Notes under the pieces: generated by a model
Seen by the model: the letters and a program-made list of their open reading frames with translations, nothing else
Told to the model about the DNA's origin: nothing
The model's database searches: none
Shown here: positions 32,851 through 41,813 of the stretch, one piece after another
Layout of the letters: each line of letters starts with the position of its first letter
Numbering within the stretch: position 1 is the first letter of the stretch
Assembly (NCBI GenBank): GCA_020847515.1
Contig: JADLBW010000057.1
Location: forward strand, 1-45,642
Direction of reading: 5' to 3'
Length of the DNA stretch: 45,642 nt
DNA from: Pirellulales bacterium
GTDB taxonomy: Bacteria; Planctomycetota; Planctomycetia; Pirellulales; Lacipirellulaceae
Made by a program: the position numbers and the translations under genes

Positions 32851-33924
32851 TCAGTAGTCGTACCACATGCCGAAGCCGATCTTCTCGATGCTGTTGTTAT
32901 AGAACGAGAACTGATCGTCTTTGCCGTTGTAGTATTCGACGCCGATGCGGTAGAGGCCGGTCGCCGCGGCGCGTCGCCACGACCAGCCGGCCTGTGCGAC
33001 GAAGTTGCCGCCGTAGTTCACTTCTTGCCGTAAGTGACCGTTGAGGGCCCAAAACGGGGCTCCGCGTCCGCCGGTGCGCCCGTAGGGGGCGCGGTCCACT
33101 CCGAACTGGAACTCCCACGGCCGGCTCACGTCGCGGGAAAACGCGTAGCCGACTTCGCCGTAGACCCGCACGTCGTCGCTGGGGTAGATCGAATGTCCCC
33201 ACACCAGCACGTCGCGACTGTAGTTCAGCCGGTCGAAATTGGGATGCTTCAGGAGGAACTCGTCGCCCAGGTGCGAGCTGAGGTGGTAGTAAGCGAATTT
33301 TTCCTGATAGATGGCGTCGCCCCAGGTGACCGGTATGCCGAAGCGGAAGTCGGCCGAATCGACGTCCCGGTCTTCGTCGATGTCGAGCCGTACCAGGCCG
33401 GCGCCCTCGATGCCTAGCTGCCAACCTTCGGGCCGCACGTCGCCGCGGGTGCCGTACCGCAACAGACCCACGTTGCCGCCCAGGGTGATATCCCAGATGC
33501 TGCCCTGGTTCGTCTCGTGGTTCCATTCGGACCGGAAGCGGGACTCCTTCTCGCCAGCCAGATAGGTGCGATAGATGAGCCCTTGCGGCATGAGATGCCA
33601 TTCATAGGGGCCGCCGGTCCAGCTCGTGGTCGCTAAGGCGCTGGCTTCGTCCAGCGAAATAATGCGGCCGCGCAGACCGTCATTGTCGATCTCAGCGCCG
33701 CTTTGACCGTCGACCGGCCCCAGGTAGGGGAGCGAACCGGCGGAGGCGCCCTCGGGCGCCACGGCGGCCGCCGCGGGAGGCGCGTGTTCGGGGAGCATGC
33801 CGGCGTCCTCGTACCACTCGATGGCGGGCTGGCCGGATAGGGCGTCGCCGGGCATGGCCGCGGCGGCGGAGATGCTCAGCAGCCAGCAAGCTCCGGCGCA
33901 GATCAACTCGCGATGCGTCTTCAT
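32851..33924 (-). CDS. DUF1207 outer-membrane protein
   Basis: A 357-residue protein with a signal peptide (ELICAGACWLLSISAAAAMP), a Pro/Ala-rich linker and a domain matching DUF1207: WHLMPQGLIYRTYLAGEKESR, SIWDITLGGNVGLLRYG, ADFRFGIPVTWG, EKFAYYHLSSHLGDEFL, DDVRVYGEVGYAFSRD and a terminal strand IEKIGFGMWYDY. Alternating aromatic strands and a C-terminal aromatic residue suggest an outer-membrane beta barrel. It lies convergent with the DUF1559 fusion gene, with only 41 bases between their ends. Role unknown. Confidence 0.85.
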   Translation of the reverse strand: MKTHRELICAGACWLLSISAAAAMPGDALSGQPAIEWYEDAGMLPEHAPPAAAAVAPEGASAGSLPYLGPVDGQSGAEIDNDGLRGRIISLDEASALATTSWTGGPYEWHLMPQGLIYRTYLAGEKESRFRSEWNHETNQGSIWDITLGGNVGLLRYGTRGDVRPEGWQLGIEGAGLVRLDIDEDRDVDSADFRFGIPVTWGDAIYQEKFAYYHLSSHLGDEFLLKHPNFDRLNYSRDVLVWGHSIYPSDDVRVYGEVGYAFSRDVSRPWEFQFGVDRAPYGRTGGRGAPFWALNGHLRQEVNYGGNFVAQAGWSWRRAAATGLYRIGVEYYNGKDDQFSFYNNSIEKIGFGMWYDY

Positions 33925-34291
33925 GGGTCAATTCCGCGCCGCGGCGGTGGCGCGAACGGCTGGTCGTGCGACTGCAAACGTTCTGTCCCCGCTGGCCAGA
34001 TGTCGGGCGGCTGGCGCGGGGATCGTTTCAACCGCTTATATCGGCGCCAGCGCGCTGACACGCACAACCGGACTAACCGCCAGAACCGACAAAACGCTCG
34101 CCGCCGGGGCGCCCCTGCAGCCTGGGCAAACCTTGCCGGCGGTTCAGGATCGGGCAATCCCGCCGGCGACAGCAGGCGCCGCCGAATTTGCCGACGGCAG
34201 GAGCCGCCAGCAGACGATGCTAACGCTGATCAAGCACGCTGTCGCCCGCCGCATGATTGCTGCGCGCGCCGCCCGATTGAGGATCTGAGCG
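33925..34291. other. Divergent intergenic region
   Basis: These 367 bases separate the DUF1207 gene from the plus-strand small secreted protein. Long plus-strand frames pass through but begin inside the DUF1207 gene or lack any recognisable sequence. I can point to no convincing promoter. Confidence 0.5.
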
Positions 34292-34768
34292 ATGTTCTTT
34301 TGCGCATGGAGTTTTCCGCTAGCGTCCCGGGCCAGCGCCTGGTCGGCCGCCGCCGTCGTTGCATGCGCGACGGTGCTGGCAACGACCTCGCCGGCCCGCG
34401 GCCAATCGCTTGGACCCTCGCACTTGCCGAGCCGGTTTTCACAGTACCTGGGGTGGGGGTACGGGCCGGGGCGGCATGCCCCGATCGTCAAAACCCCCGC
34501 GGCGCACCCGCCGCGGACGCCGCGCTGGGCGATCTATCGCGGGCCGCTTTACCCGGCGCCCTTGGCGCCGCTAGGATGCCAGTGCGAAACGTGCACCAGC
34601 GGCCCCTGGGAGGCCGCCGCGGCGAGCGGCGTCTCGGCCCCGGTCGCTCCGTCGGCTGAGGACGAGCGTCTTCCGCGGCCAGCAGCCGCTCCAACAGCGC
34701 GATTCGCGGACCGCATAGGCGAATCGACATGGGATACTGGTGGCTGGCAGGCCTGGCGACAGCGCTAG
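34292..34768 (+). CDS. Small secreted hypothetical protein
   Basis: A 158-residue protein preceded by GAGGA. It has a signal peptide (FFCAWSFPLASRASAWSAAAVVACATVLATTSPARGQ, cut probably after ARG), then a Gly/Pro/Tyr-rich segment (YLGWGYGPGRHAPIVKTPAAHPP), a cysteine pair C-x-C-x2-C (GCQCETC) and a disordered Ala/Pro tail. Short secreted proteins with a YGPG-HAP motif recur in planctomycetes, but I know no function. It overlaps the next gene by 40 bases, so the two may be translated from one message. Confidence 0.6.
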   Translation: MFFCAWSFPLASRASAWSAAAVVACATVLATTSPARGQSLGPSHLPSRFSQYLGWGYGPGRHAPIVKTPAAHPPRTPRWAIYRGPLYPAPLAPLGCQCETCTSGPWEAAAASGVSAPVAPSAEDERLPRPAAAPTARFADRIGESTWDTGGWQAWRQR

Positions 34769-35205
34769 TAGCGGCAGCGGCAGCGGCATTCGCGCTTGAG
34801 CGGCGGTTTCGCCGGCGACGATCTACCGGGCGGCTGCAAGCGGCCCGGCGCCAGTTCGAAGAGGACCGCAGTCTGCTTGCCGCCGAGTTCTTCCACGCTG
34901 CCGCCACCAGCGGCAAGCCGCGCGGCCTGCGTTGGAAGGCGTGCGACCTGGCCGGGCCGCCGCTGTTGGCCCGCGACGCCGGGGCCGGGGTGCTCTTCGG
35001 ATTTGTGGCGGCGACCGTCAGTTTTGAAGCGATCGCCGGCGGGGGAATGGAGGAAGTGGCCGCGGTCGGCAATCTCCGCTCGGCGACAGCGGTGTTCCTG
35101 TACCGCGACGATCAGTGGTCGACCGAAGGACGGGTCCTGTTCAACCTCGAGCCGCATGAGGCGGTAAAGCACTTTCAAGCAACGCTGCAGCCGGTCGCGG
35201 ATTGA
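34729..35205 (+). CDS. Membrane-anchored hypothetical protein, 158 aa
   Basis: An N-terminal helix (WWLAGLATALVAAAAAAFALE) followed by RRFRRRR marks a single-span protein with the bulk on the cytoplasmic side or a lipoprotein-like anchor. The soluble part runs LQAARRQFEEDRSLLAAEFF (helix) into a beta-rich domain: GLRWKACDLAGPPLLARD, GVLFGFVAATVSFEAI, SATAVFLYRDDQWSTEGRVL, ending FNLEPHEAVKHFQATLQPV. I recognise no named family. It overlaps the upstream secreted-protein gene and ends 88 bases before the convergent FAH-family gene. Confidence 0.7.
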   Translation: MGYWWLAGLATALVAAAAAAFALERRFRRRRSTGRLQAARRQFEEDRSLLAAEFFHAAATSGKPRGLRWKACDLAGPPLLARDAGAGVLFGFVAATVSFEAIAGGGMEEVAAVGNLRSATAVFLYRDDQWSTEGRVLFNLEPHEAVKHFQATLQPVAD

Positions 35206-35293
35206 AGCCGCGGGTCGGGGCGGCTGCTTTCGGCGGCGGCTCCAAAGCTGCCCCGAGGATTCCTCCGGCAGACTCTCGCAGCCGCGGAAGATC

Positions 35294-36190
35294 CTACGGC
35301 GTCGTCGCCGTCGCGCCGCTCGTCTGGACGATCGGATTGCGAAGCGCGCCGAGACCTTCGATCGTGACTTCCGTGACGTCGCCCGGCTTCAGGAACACGG
35401 GCGGGTTGCGCGCCATGCCGACGCCCGACGGCGTGCCGGTGTAGATCAGGTCGCCCGGCAGCAGCGTACATACATGGGAGAGGTAGCTGACCAGGTAGTC
35501 GATCGGGAAGATAAGCTGGCTGGTGTTCGAGCTTTGCATGACTTCGCCGTTAAGCCGCAATTCGATCGACAACCGTCCGGGGTCGGCAATCTCGTCGGCG
35601 GTCGTCAGCCAGGGGCCCAGCGGGGCGAAGCTGTCGAACGACTTCCCCAGCAGCCACTGCTTGCCGGGTTTGTGCTTTTGCCAGTCGCGGGCCGAGACGT
35701 CGTTGCCGCAGGCGTAGCCGGCGATATGATCCCGCGCTTCAGCGCGCGTGATTCGGCGCGCCGGGCGTCCCATCACGACTACAAGCTCGGCCTCGTAATC
35801 GACTTGATTGGACTCCGGCGGCAACTCGACGGGCGCCTCCGGGCCGCGCAGGGCGGTGGGAAACTTGCAGAAAATGACCGGCTCGTCGCCGTATTTTGCG
35901 CCGGTCTCCGACGCATGATCAGCGTAATTCAGTCCGACGCAGATGATCTTCTGGGCGTCGAACACCGGCGCCAGCAGCCGCACCTGGTCGAGCGGAAGGG
36001 CGTCGGGCGCTTCGGCGGCGCGACGGGCGGCCGCCCAGCCATGCGCGCCCCTCTCCAGGAGTTGTTTCACCGTCGGCGGCAGCGCCGGGTCGGCGGCGCA
36101 AAGATCGACGACCTCCCAGCCGCCGACCGCTGCGGCGCGGATCGCGCCGAGGCGCGGGGCGCCCGTGGTCTGGAACGTCGCCAGTCGCAT
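35294..36190 (-). CDS. Fumarylacetoacetate hydrolase family protein
   Basis: A 298-residue protein with the FAH C-terminal fold: KIICVGLNYADHASETG, KFPTALRGPEAPVELPPESN, then VDYEAELVVVMGRPARRIT with the metal-binding Glu pair (E-x-E), GYACGNDVSARDWQ, LGKSFDSFAPLGPWL, SNTSQLIFPIDYLVSYLS, and LLPGDLIYTGTPSGVG. The metal ligands are intact. Family members cleave C-C bonds or decarboxylate 2-keto acids in aromatic and sugar-acid catabolism; the substrate cannot be inferred, as no pathway genes adjoin it. Confidence 0.88.
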   Translation of the reverse strand: MRLATFQTTGAPRLGAIRAAAVGGWEVVDLCAADPALPPTVKQLLERGAHGWAAARRAAEAPDALPLDQVRLLAPVFDAQKIICVGLNYADHASETGAKYGDEPVIFCKFPTALRGPEAPVELPPESNQVDYEAELVVVMGRPARRITRAEARDHIAGYACGNDVSARDWQKHKPGKQWLLGKSFDSFAPLGPWLTTADEIADPGRLSIELRLNGEVMQSSNTSQLIFPIDYLVSYLSHVCTLLPGDLIYTGTPSGVGMARNPPVFLKPGDVTEVTIEGLGALRNPIVQTSGATATTP

Positions 36191-36614
36191 GGCATAACCT
36201 CGTCGATCGTTGTGCTGCTTACAATCGCACCGACGCCTAACCTATCGGCGCTCGCGTCGCCCAGCAAGCCGAAGCCGCTTGGAGGGACGGACCCGCTCGG
36301 TAATCCGCTCGGCGGGAAGACTGCCTGCTTCGGCGCCGGCCAACGCGACCATCGGCGGCTTGAGTCCGATCATGCCTGCCGTAACGATTGACGCGGCCGC
36401 GCCCGGAGGCCTCGGACTCAAAACGCGAATACCGCCGCCGCGCGACGGCACGAACTGGCGCGCCGCCCGTGCGGCTGATCGAAAACGGAACGATTCCCGC
36501 CGGCGCGTTTGCCGCCGCCGCTGCAGTGACCTAGCCTTGAGCGGGTCTAGCGCTTTGGCCCACGGGCGAGAATCTGCGCCAAATCATCCGCGACGCGGTC
36601 GTCGCGAGCTTTCC
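36191..36614. other. Intergenic before the HD-PAS-GGDEF gene
   Basis: No supported gene in these 424 bases, although the downstream gene's frame stays open through most of it. The segment reads as Arg-rich noise in that frame, and the conserved protein begins at 36615. Confidence 0.5.
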
Positions 36615-38972
36615 ATGCCTGACGCCGCCAATTCATTTATTGGTCCCGCTGTCGACGGAGTCGTCACGTCGACCGATCGCCGTGCGGCGGCCGACCATCG
36701 CCGTCAGGAAACCGAGTCGCGCGTGGCCGAGATCAATTCGCTGCTGTGCGCCCTGGACGAGGCCGCCGCCGCGACAGCTCCCAAAGGGAAGGCGCCCGCT
36801 CCCAGGAGCGGTGCGCCGCGCAGCGCGGCGCCGGTTGCGACTCCCAAGTCCACCGCCTTTTCCGCACCGGCGGCGCCGGCGATTGACGAACACGAGAATC
36901 GGTTGGTGCAGGTGCGGCTGGGCATCGCCAGCAGCCTGTTCACCGCGCTGCAATACAAACATCCGGCGACGGCCTCGCACAGCCTGCGGGTGGCGCTGGG
37001 CTGCAGCGCATGGGCGCTGCATAAGCGGCTGGACGACCAGACGCGGGACGCCGTCGAGATCGCCGCCTTGCTGCATGACGTCGGCAAGATTGCCCTGCCC
37101 GGCAGCTTGCTGGACAAGGCCGATCATCTATCCGCCGAAGAAGCCCGCGTCTTCGAGGCGCACTGGGAGGCCGGCGTTCACGTGCTGGCGTGCTGCTGCT
37201 GCGAAGCTCGGGTGCTCGACGCCGTTCGGTATGCGGGCCGGCAGTTCGACGGCTCCGCCGACCGCTCGCGGGGTGCAGGCGACGATTTGCCGCTGGAATC
37301 GCGCATGATTGCCATCGTCGACGCGTACGATCGCATGACGGGCGAACCGGGCGAGCCCGGGCGTCTGAGTCGCGAGCGGGCGATGGCGGAATTGTCGGCC
37401 GGCGGGGGGACGCGCTTCGATCCGATTCTGGTCAAGCAGTTCATCGAGCTGATCACGCACGACCAGCAGGCGCTGACTCGCCAGGTCGCCGCGCGATGGC
37501 TGAACAACTTGGGCAAGAAGCAAACGGAACTCCCCTGGCATCGAACGGCGCAGGAGGAGTCGCCGGCTCCAGCGCCGGCGGCGCCGCGGTTCGACGCCCG
37601 GGTGCTGTTCGAGCAGCAACTGATCGATTCGATGCACGACGGCGTGATCTTCGTCGACGAACACAAGAACATCTTCATGTGGAGCAAGGGCGCCGAGCGG
37701 CTGACGGGCATCAGCAGCGCCGCGGCCATGGGACGGCAGTTTACGCCGGGACTGCTCGATATGTGCAATACGGCGGGCCGGCGGGTGCGCGACGAGGCCT
37801 GCCCGGCCGCGCGGGCCCTGGCGAGCACGGCGCAGTTGCGGCAGCGACTGGAAATTCTCGGTCGTCAGGGCGAACACGTCGCGATCGATCTGCATGCGAT
37901 TCCGGTCTTTTGCCAGGACGGCCAGCTTCGCGGCGCCACGCTGCTGATGCAGGACGCCCAGCCGGAGGTTTCGCTCGAAGAAAAATGCGAAGCGCTGCAC
38001 GCCGAGGTCACCAAGGATCCGATGACCAAGGTCGCCAACCGGGCGGAGTTCGACCGCATGCTAGCGCTGTTCATCGAAGCGCACCAGCAGGCGGCGCTCC
38101 CCTGCAGCCTGATCATGACCGACATCGATCACTTCAAGAGCATTAACGACACGTTCGGGCACCAGGCGGGCGACGAAGCCATCATCACCGTGGCGAACCT
38201 GCTGAAGACCATGTGCCGCTCCGGCGACTTGGTGGCGCGGTACGGCGGCGAGGAATTCGCCGTGCTCTGCGCGGATTGCACCATGGTCGACGCCGCCGCG
38301 CGGGCCGAGGAGATCCGACGCAAGCTCTCCGAGACGCAGCACGCCTATCTGGGCAATCGAAAACTGACGTCCAGCTTTGGCGTCGCCCACCTGCAGGCGG
38401 GCGACAATTCCGAGACTCTCCTCCGCCGATCGGACCAGGCGCTTCTCATGGCCAAGGAACAAGGTCGCAACCAGGTCGTGCAATTGGGCGGCGCTATGAC
38501 ACAGCCTTCGATTCAGAAGAAGCGGTGGTGGAACTTCGGCATGTTCCGGAGCGAGCCGTTGGTGCAGACGACGCTGACGACCGAGGTGCCCATCGACATC
38601 GCCATCGAGAAGTTGCGGGGCTTCGTCACCGATCAGCAGGCGAAGATCATTTCGATCCGCGACACTCGCGTCGAGATGGAACTCACCAGCGGCAACATGG
38701 GCAACTACCGCCGGCGCGGCGACCGGGCGTCCGCCTTCCGCATCGAGCTGGAGCTGAGCGAGCAGCGCCATGAAAAGGCTAATAGCTTCGGCCTGGCGGC
38801 GGGCAACTACGTCCATACCGTGGCCGACGTGACCATCCGCGCCAAACGGCGGCGCGATCGCCGTCGCGGCGACCAGGCGGAACGCGCGCGGCTGATCCTG
38901 CAGAGCCTCAAGTCCTATCTAATGGCGCGGGAGACGGATCCGGCGGGCGAGCCAGTCAGTTGCGCGTGTTGA
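36615..38972 (+). CDS. HD-PAS-GGDEF protein with unknown C-terminal domain
   Basis: A 785-residue protein with four units. (1) An HD domain (about residues 100-265) with the HD pair in LLHDVGKIALPG (about 154-155); where HD-GYP enzymes have HHE and GYP motifs it reads YAGRQFDGSADRSR, so the second half of that site is degenerate. (2) A PAS domain (about 330-445). (3) A GGDEF domain with intact GGEEF (544-548) and an inhibitory I-site RSGD (535-538) five residues upstream, so it probably makes c-di-GMP. (4) About 150 residues of unknown type from 631 (KKRWWNFGMFRSEPLVQTTL onwards), with basic and acidic strands, possibly a ligand or partner site. The start is at MPDAANSF; nothing upstream in frame looks conserved. 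Confidence 0.88.
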   Translation: MPDAANSFIGPAVDGVVTSTDRRAAADHRRQETESRVAEINSLLCALDEAAAATAPKGKAPAPRSGAPRSAAPVATPKSTAFSAPAAPAIDEHENRLVQVRLGIASSLFTALQYKHPATASHSLRVALGCSAWALHKRLDDQTRDAVEIAALLHDVGKIALPGSLLDKADHLSAEEARVFEAHWEAGVHVLACCCCEARVLDAVRYAGRQFDGSADRSRGAGDDLPLESRMIAIVDAYDRMTGEPGEPGRLSRERAMAELSAGGGTRFDPILVKQFIELITHDQQALTRQVAARWLNNLGKKQTELPWHRTAQEESPAPAPAAPRFDARVLFEQQLIDSMHDGVIFVDEHKNIFMWSKGAERLTGISSAAAMGRQFTPGLLDMCNTAGRRVRDEACPAARALASTAQLRQRLEILGRQGEHVAIDLHAIPVFCQDGQLRGATLLMQDAQPEVSLEEKCEALHAEVTKDPMTKVANRAEFDRMLALFIEAHQQAALPCSLIMTDIDHFKSINDTFGHQAGDEAIITVANLLKTMCRSGDLVARYGGEEFAVLCADCTMVDAAARAEEIRRKLSETQHAYLGNRKLTSSFGVAHLQAGDNSETLLRRSDQALLMAKEQGRNQVVQLGGAMTQPSIQKKRWWNFGMFRSEPLVQTTLTTEVPIDIAIEKLRGFVTDQQAKIISIRDTRVEMELTSGNMGNYRRRGDRASAFRIELELSEQRHEKANSFGLAAGNYVHTVADVTIRAKRRRDRRRGDQAERARLILQSLKSYLMARETDPAGEPVSCAC

Positions 38973-39023
38973 GAAGACCGGCCCGGCAAACGGCCGTTAG
39001 TCAATCCAACGAGGACCGGTGCG

Positions 39024-39416
39024 ATGAGAAGCGAGATTCATGAACCCCGCGCCGCGGGCATCGTCCGGCAGACGCTGCGACTGCTAGGACGGCGATCGGC
39101 GGCGGCGCCGACGACGCAGCGCCCCTTGGAGCCGCATGCCATCGACGCGGTATTCGCCGAAGAAACCACGCGCCAGTGGACGGAGCGGATCTTGCGCCGC
39201 GACGGGGCCGAGGCCGGCATGGCCGCCGACGGCGTCGGCGGCGCTGCCCGCCGCGGGGTCGCGGCCCCGCGGCACGCGGCCAGCGCAGCCGATGCGGACG
39301 ACGCGCTGCTGGAGTCGCTGGCGCAACAGCTCGACGAGTTGTACCAGCAGCAGCGTGAGATCCGCCGGCTCTTGGATAGCGCGGGCAAGCGGCGCATCGA
39401 CGCTTCATCTTTATAG
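39024..39416 (+). CDS. Hypothetical protein with C-terminal coiled coil
   Basis: A 130-residue protein 52 bases after the GGDEF gene, with GAGGA before its ATG. The first half is basic and Ala-rich with no motif; residues of about 92-125 (DALLESLAQQLDELYQQQREIRRLL) form a good coiled coil. The placement suggests co-transcription with the c-di-GMP gene and perhaps a partner role, but there is no direct evidence. Frame quality and the ribosome site support it as a real gene; I recognise no family. Confidence 0.6.
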   Translation: MRSEIHEPRAAGIVRQTLRLLGRRSAAAPTTQRPLEPHAIDAVFAEETTRQWTERILRRDGAEAGMAADGVGGAARRGVAAPRHAASAADADDALLESLAQQLDELYQQQREIRRLLDSAGKRRIDASSL

Positions 39417-39498
39417 GCGAGTCATTCTGGCTCGCGATGGGCCGCTCGCCGCGCGCCGCGCGTCTCCATTACGGATCAGCCACAGAGCGCTGGGCCAA

Positions 39499-39527
39499 TT
39501 GTCTTGCTGCGCTCGGTCCGTTATCTT
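39499..39527 (+). promoter_or_regulatory. Sigma70-like promoter of the superoxide dismutase gene
   Basis: TTGTCT at 39499-39504 and TATCTT at 39522-39527 are separated by 17 bases. A start near 39534 gives a leader of about 110 nt before the ATG at 39644. Confidence 0.5.
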
Positions 39528-39643
39528 GAACTCGCTGGCCGCTGCGGGTTCTGGCCCAGACCCGTCCGTCGGCAGCCTGTTTGGCGCAGGGACTTGCGCG
39601 CGTATGGGGATTGTTGCCGCGAGCAATAAGGAAGGAGATCATC

Positions 39644-40252
39644 ATGCCGTATACGTTGCCCGAGTTGCCCTATCCTAAAAATGCGCTGGAACCGCACATC
39701 GACGCCATGACGATGGAGATCCACCATGGCAAGCACCACGCGACTTACGTCGCCAAGCTCAACGAGGCCTTGCAGGGCTCAGGAGTGGCCGAGCAATCGA
39801 TCGAGGATCTGTGCCGCAATATCGGCAGCGTGCCTGAGAAGATTCGCGGCGCCGTGCGGAACAACGGCGGCGGGCACGCCAATCACTCGATGTTTTGGAA
39901 GATCATGAGCCCGCAGGGCGGCGGGAAGCCCAGCGGCGAGTTGGCTGCCGCGATCGAGGCGGAGCTAGGCGGCTTCGACAAGTTCAAGGAGGCCTTTACG
40001 AATGCGGCGCTGACGCGCTTCGGCAGCGGCTGGGCTTGGCTGTCGGTCGACAACGGCAAGCTGCGGGTCGAGAGCACGCCGAACCAGGATAACCCCTACA
40101 TGGAGGGCCGCACGCCGATCCTGGGGGTCGACGTGTGGGAGCATGCGTACTATCTGAAGTACCAGAACAAACGGCCCGATTACGTGGCGGCGTTCTACAA
40201 CGTGATCGATTGGAACGCCGTGGCCCAGCGCTACGCCCAGGCCAAGCGTTAG
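39644..40252 (+). CDS. sodA: Superoxide dismutase, manganese type
   Basis: A 202-residue Fe/Mn superoxide dismutase. The start at 39644 has AGGAAGGAGA upstream. Metal ligands: His27 in MEIHHGKHH, His in [11 protein letters not shown], and Asp/His in [10 protein letters not shown]. The [11 protein letters not shown] segment and the later QDNP point to the manganese form rather than the iron form. It converts superoxide to oxygen and hydrogen peroxide; no signal peptide is present, so it is cytoplasmic. It is a monocistronic gene, with its own promoter-like sequence upstream and a hairpin repeat downstream. Confidence 0.93.
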   Translation: MPYTLPELPYPKNALEPHIDAMTMEIHHGKHHATYVAKLNEALQGSGVAEQSIEDLCRNIGSVPEKIRGAVRNNGGGHANHSMFWKIMSPQGGGKPSGELAAAIEAELGGFDKFKEAFTNAALTRFGSGWAWLSVDNGKLRVESTPNQDNPYMEGRTPILGVDVWEHAYYLKYQNKRPDYVAAFYNVIDWNAVAQRYAQAKR

Positions 40253-40306
40253 CAAACGTCGATGCGAATAGGGCCGTCCGGCCAATGTGCCGGCGGCGCC
40301 CGGGGG

Positions 40307-40371
40307 CGGGACTCTTTTGCGACTGGTGACTCTGCCCTCGCCAGACGGCCGCCAGTCGCAAGAGAATCCCG
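40307..40371. repeat. Dispersed 65-bp hairpin repeat, copy 2
   Basis: CGGGACTCTTTTGCGACTGG at the left end and CCAGTCGCAAGAGAATCCCG at the right end form an inverted repeat with few mismatches around a 25-base centre. It matches the copy at 28781-28845 in length and in most positions. It lies in the 417-bp gap after sodA. Confidence 0.75.
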
Positions 40372-40419
40372 ACCCCCCTTGCGCGCCCAGTCCCGCTCGA
40401 ACACCCTGGCCGACTGCCG

Positions 40420-40447
40420 TTGACCGGTCGTCGGCCAGTTCTATAAT
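40420..40447 (+). promoter_or_regulatory. Strong sigma70-type promoter of the lipoprotein gene
   Basis: TTGACC at 40420-40425 and a perfect TATAAT at 40442-40447 are separated by 16 bases. A start near 40454 leaves an unusually long leader of about 215 nt before the gene. Confidence 0.65.
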
Positions 40448-40669
40448 CTCGCCCGCGCGACCGCTCGTTGCTGGCGCCGCAGAACCGCTAAAAGCCGTAG
40501 AGATTTTCTCAACGGAACGGCCGTCGCGCGCCGAAATGGCCAGTAGCGCGACTCGACGCACGGCCAGTCGCGGGTACGCCGCCATGGCCGCGCGCTGCCA
40601 GACTAGTCACCCCGGGCGACGTTGGCCATGGACGGCCGACGCATCCCCTGAGTTAAAGGCATGGAAGCC

Positions 40670-41680
40670 ATGAAATATTCGGCACTTGCTGCGGGCCTTC
40701 TAGCGCTGGTCGCCGCCGGCGCCGCAGGCTGCAAGTCGACGCCCAAACTGGCGTGGTGGAAGTCCGACCAGGATGCAGAAGCCGCGGCGCTGGCCCACTC
40801 GGCGCCGCAATTGCCTTCGGACGCCGCCAAGCAGGCTGAAGCGACCAAGGCGTCCGCCGCCCAGGTCGCCGGCGGCACGGCGCCAGCCTACAGTCCGTCG
40901 CAGACCGCGTCGAATGCCTCGACCGCCGGCAAGTATCCCAGCACCACGGCGCCGACGTTCGATGCGTCGGCAGGCCAGGTCGCCGCCGCCGAGACGCCAG
41001 CGGCGCCAGCGGCGAGCTCGGCGAATCTCGGCAGCATCGCTCTACCGTACGACCCGTCGGGGGCGCCGGCGCCCAAGACGGCGGTCGGCGGCGCTACGCT
41101 CGCATCGACCGGTGCGGCAGATCGTTACTATCCCGCCGGCGGCACGGCGCCCGCCTACGGATCAACGCCCTCCAGTAGCACGGCAAGCCCGTCGAGCGTC
41201 GCCGGTGCGACAACGCCCTCGTCGGCCATCTACGGTCACTACTCTCCCTCGCCGGCCGATCTGGCAGCGGCTAACGCGAATAGCGCCCTGGCTGCAGCGG
41301 GGAACGCCGCCCAAAACACCGCCCAAACGGTTGCTTCGGCGGCGGCATATCCGGGCATGCCCGCCGGGGCCGCGCCGTCGCCGGGGCTGGCAGATGCGAT
41401 CACGCCCTATGCCGGCTCATATGGGCAAACCGCGTCAAATGCTTCATCTGCGGCCTCGGCAGCCAGCGAGGCGGTCGCACCAGCATCGGCCATGACCGCG
41501 GCGGTGCAGCCATATCGACCGGGCGGCACCAGCAGCTATCCGTCCACCGGCCAGGCGGCGTTCGAGATCGCCGCCCGCCCCGCGAGTACAGCTAGCCCCG
41601 AGGGCGCCGCGCCGGCCGCCGCTACGACGCCTTACTCGCCGACGCCTGCCGCCGCCAGCGGCGCCGGGCGTTACCGGTAA
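40670..41680 (+). CDS. Low-complexity lipoprotein
   Basis: A 336-residue lipoprotein: MKYSALAAGLLALVAAGAAGC gives a lipobox (AAGC) with the lipidated Cys at about residue 21, then KSTPKLAWWKS. The rest is Ala/Pro/Ser/Thr/Gly-rich with recurring AGGTAPAY and PYDPSG / YSPSP-type phrases and no folded domain that I can identify. The WWKS phrase after the Cys recurs in planctomycete lipoproteins. The ATG at 40661 is an alternative start but has SD spacing of one base. Likely a cell-envelope linker or surface protein, with a strong promoter upstream. Confidence 0.75.
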   Translation: MKYSALAAGLLALVAAGAAGCKSTPKLAWWKSDQDAEAAALAHSAPQLPSDAAKQAEATKASAAQVAGGTAPAYSPSQTASNASTAGKYPSTTAPTFDASAGQVAAAETPAAPAASSANLGSIALPYDPSGAPAPKTAVGGATLASTGAADRYYPAGGTAPAYGSTPSSSTASPSSVAGATTPSSAIYGHYSPSPADLAAANANSALAAAGNAAQNTAQTVASAAAYPGMPAGAAPSPGLADAITPYAGSYGQTASNASSAASAASEAVAPASAMTAAVQPYRPGGTSSYPSTGQAAFEIAARPASTASPEGAAPAAATTPYSPTPAAASGAGRYR

Positions 41681-41725
41681 GGCTCATGCGGCGCCCACGG
41701 AATCGAGCCTTGGAGCAATACAAAA

Positions 41726-41764
41726 GCCACGCCCTTTCGATGCCCGGCATCGAAAGGGCGTGGC
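41726..41764. terminator. 39-bp near-perfect palindrome, two-way terminator
   Basis: Positions 41726-41744 pair perfectly with 41746-41764 (19 bp, one-base centre). It lies between the convergent 3' ends at 41680 and 41814. On the minus strand the stem is followed by TTTTGTATT, so it should end the gene at 41814; on the plus strand no T run follows. Confidence 0.75.
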
Positions 41765-41813
41765 CTGTTCGGCATGAGAGCGGCCGGGGCGCCGCGACTC
41801 CGTCGGGCTGCTA

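Noticed and set aside
33913-34659. A 248-codon plus-strand frame across the gap and into the next genes
   Set aside because: It overlaps the better-supported secreted-protein gene in another frame and has the Arg/Gly-rich composition typical of out-of-frame reading in GC-rich DNA.
36210-36614. An N-terminal extension of the HD-PAS-GGDEF protein
   Set aside because: The segment is Arg-rich with no domain, and a start at MPDAANSF leads straight into the conserved part.
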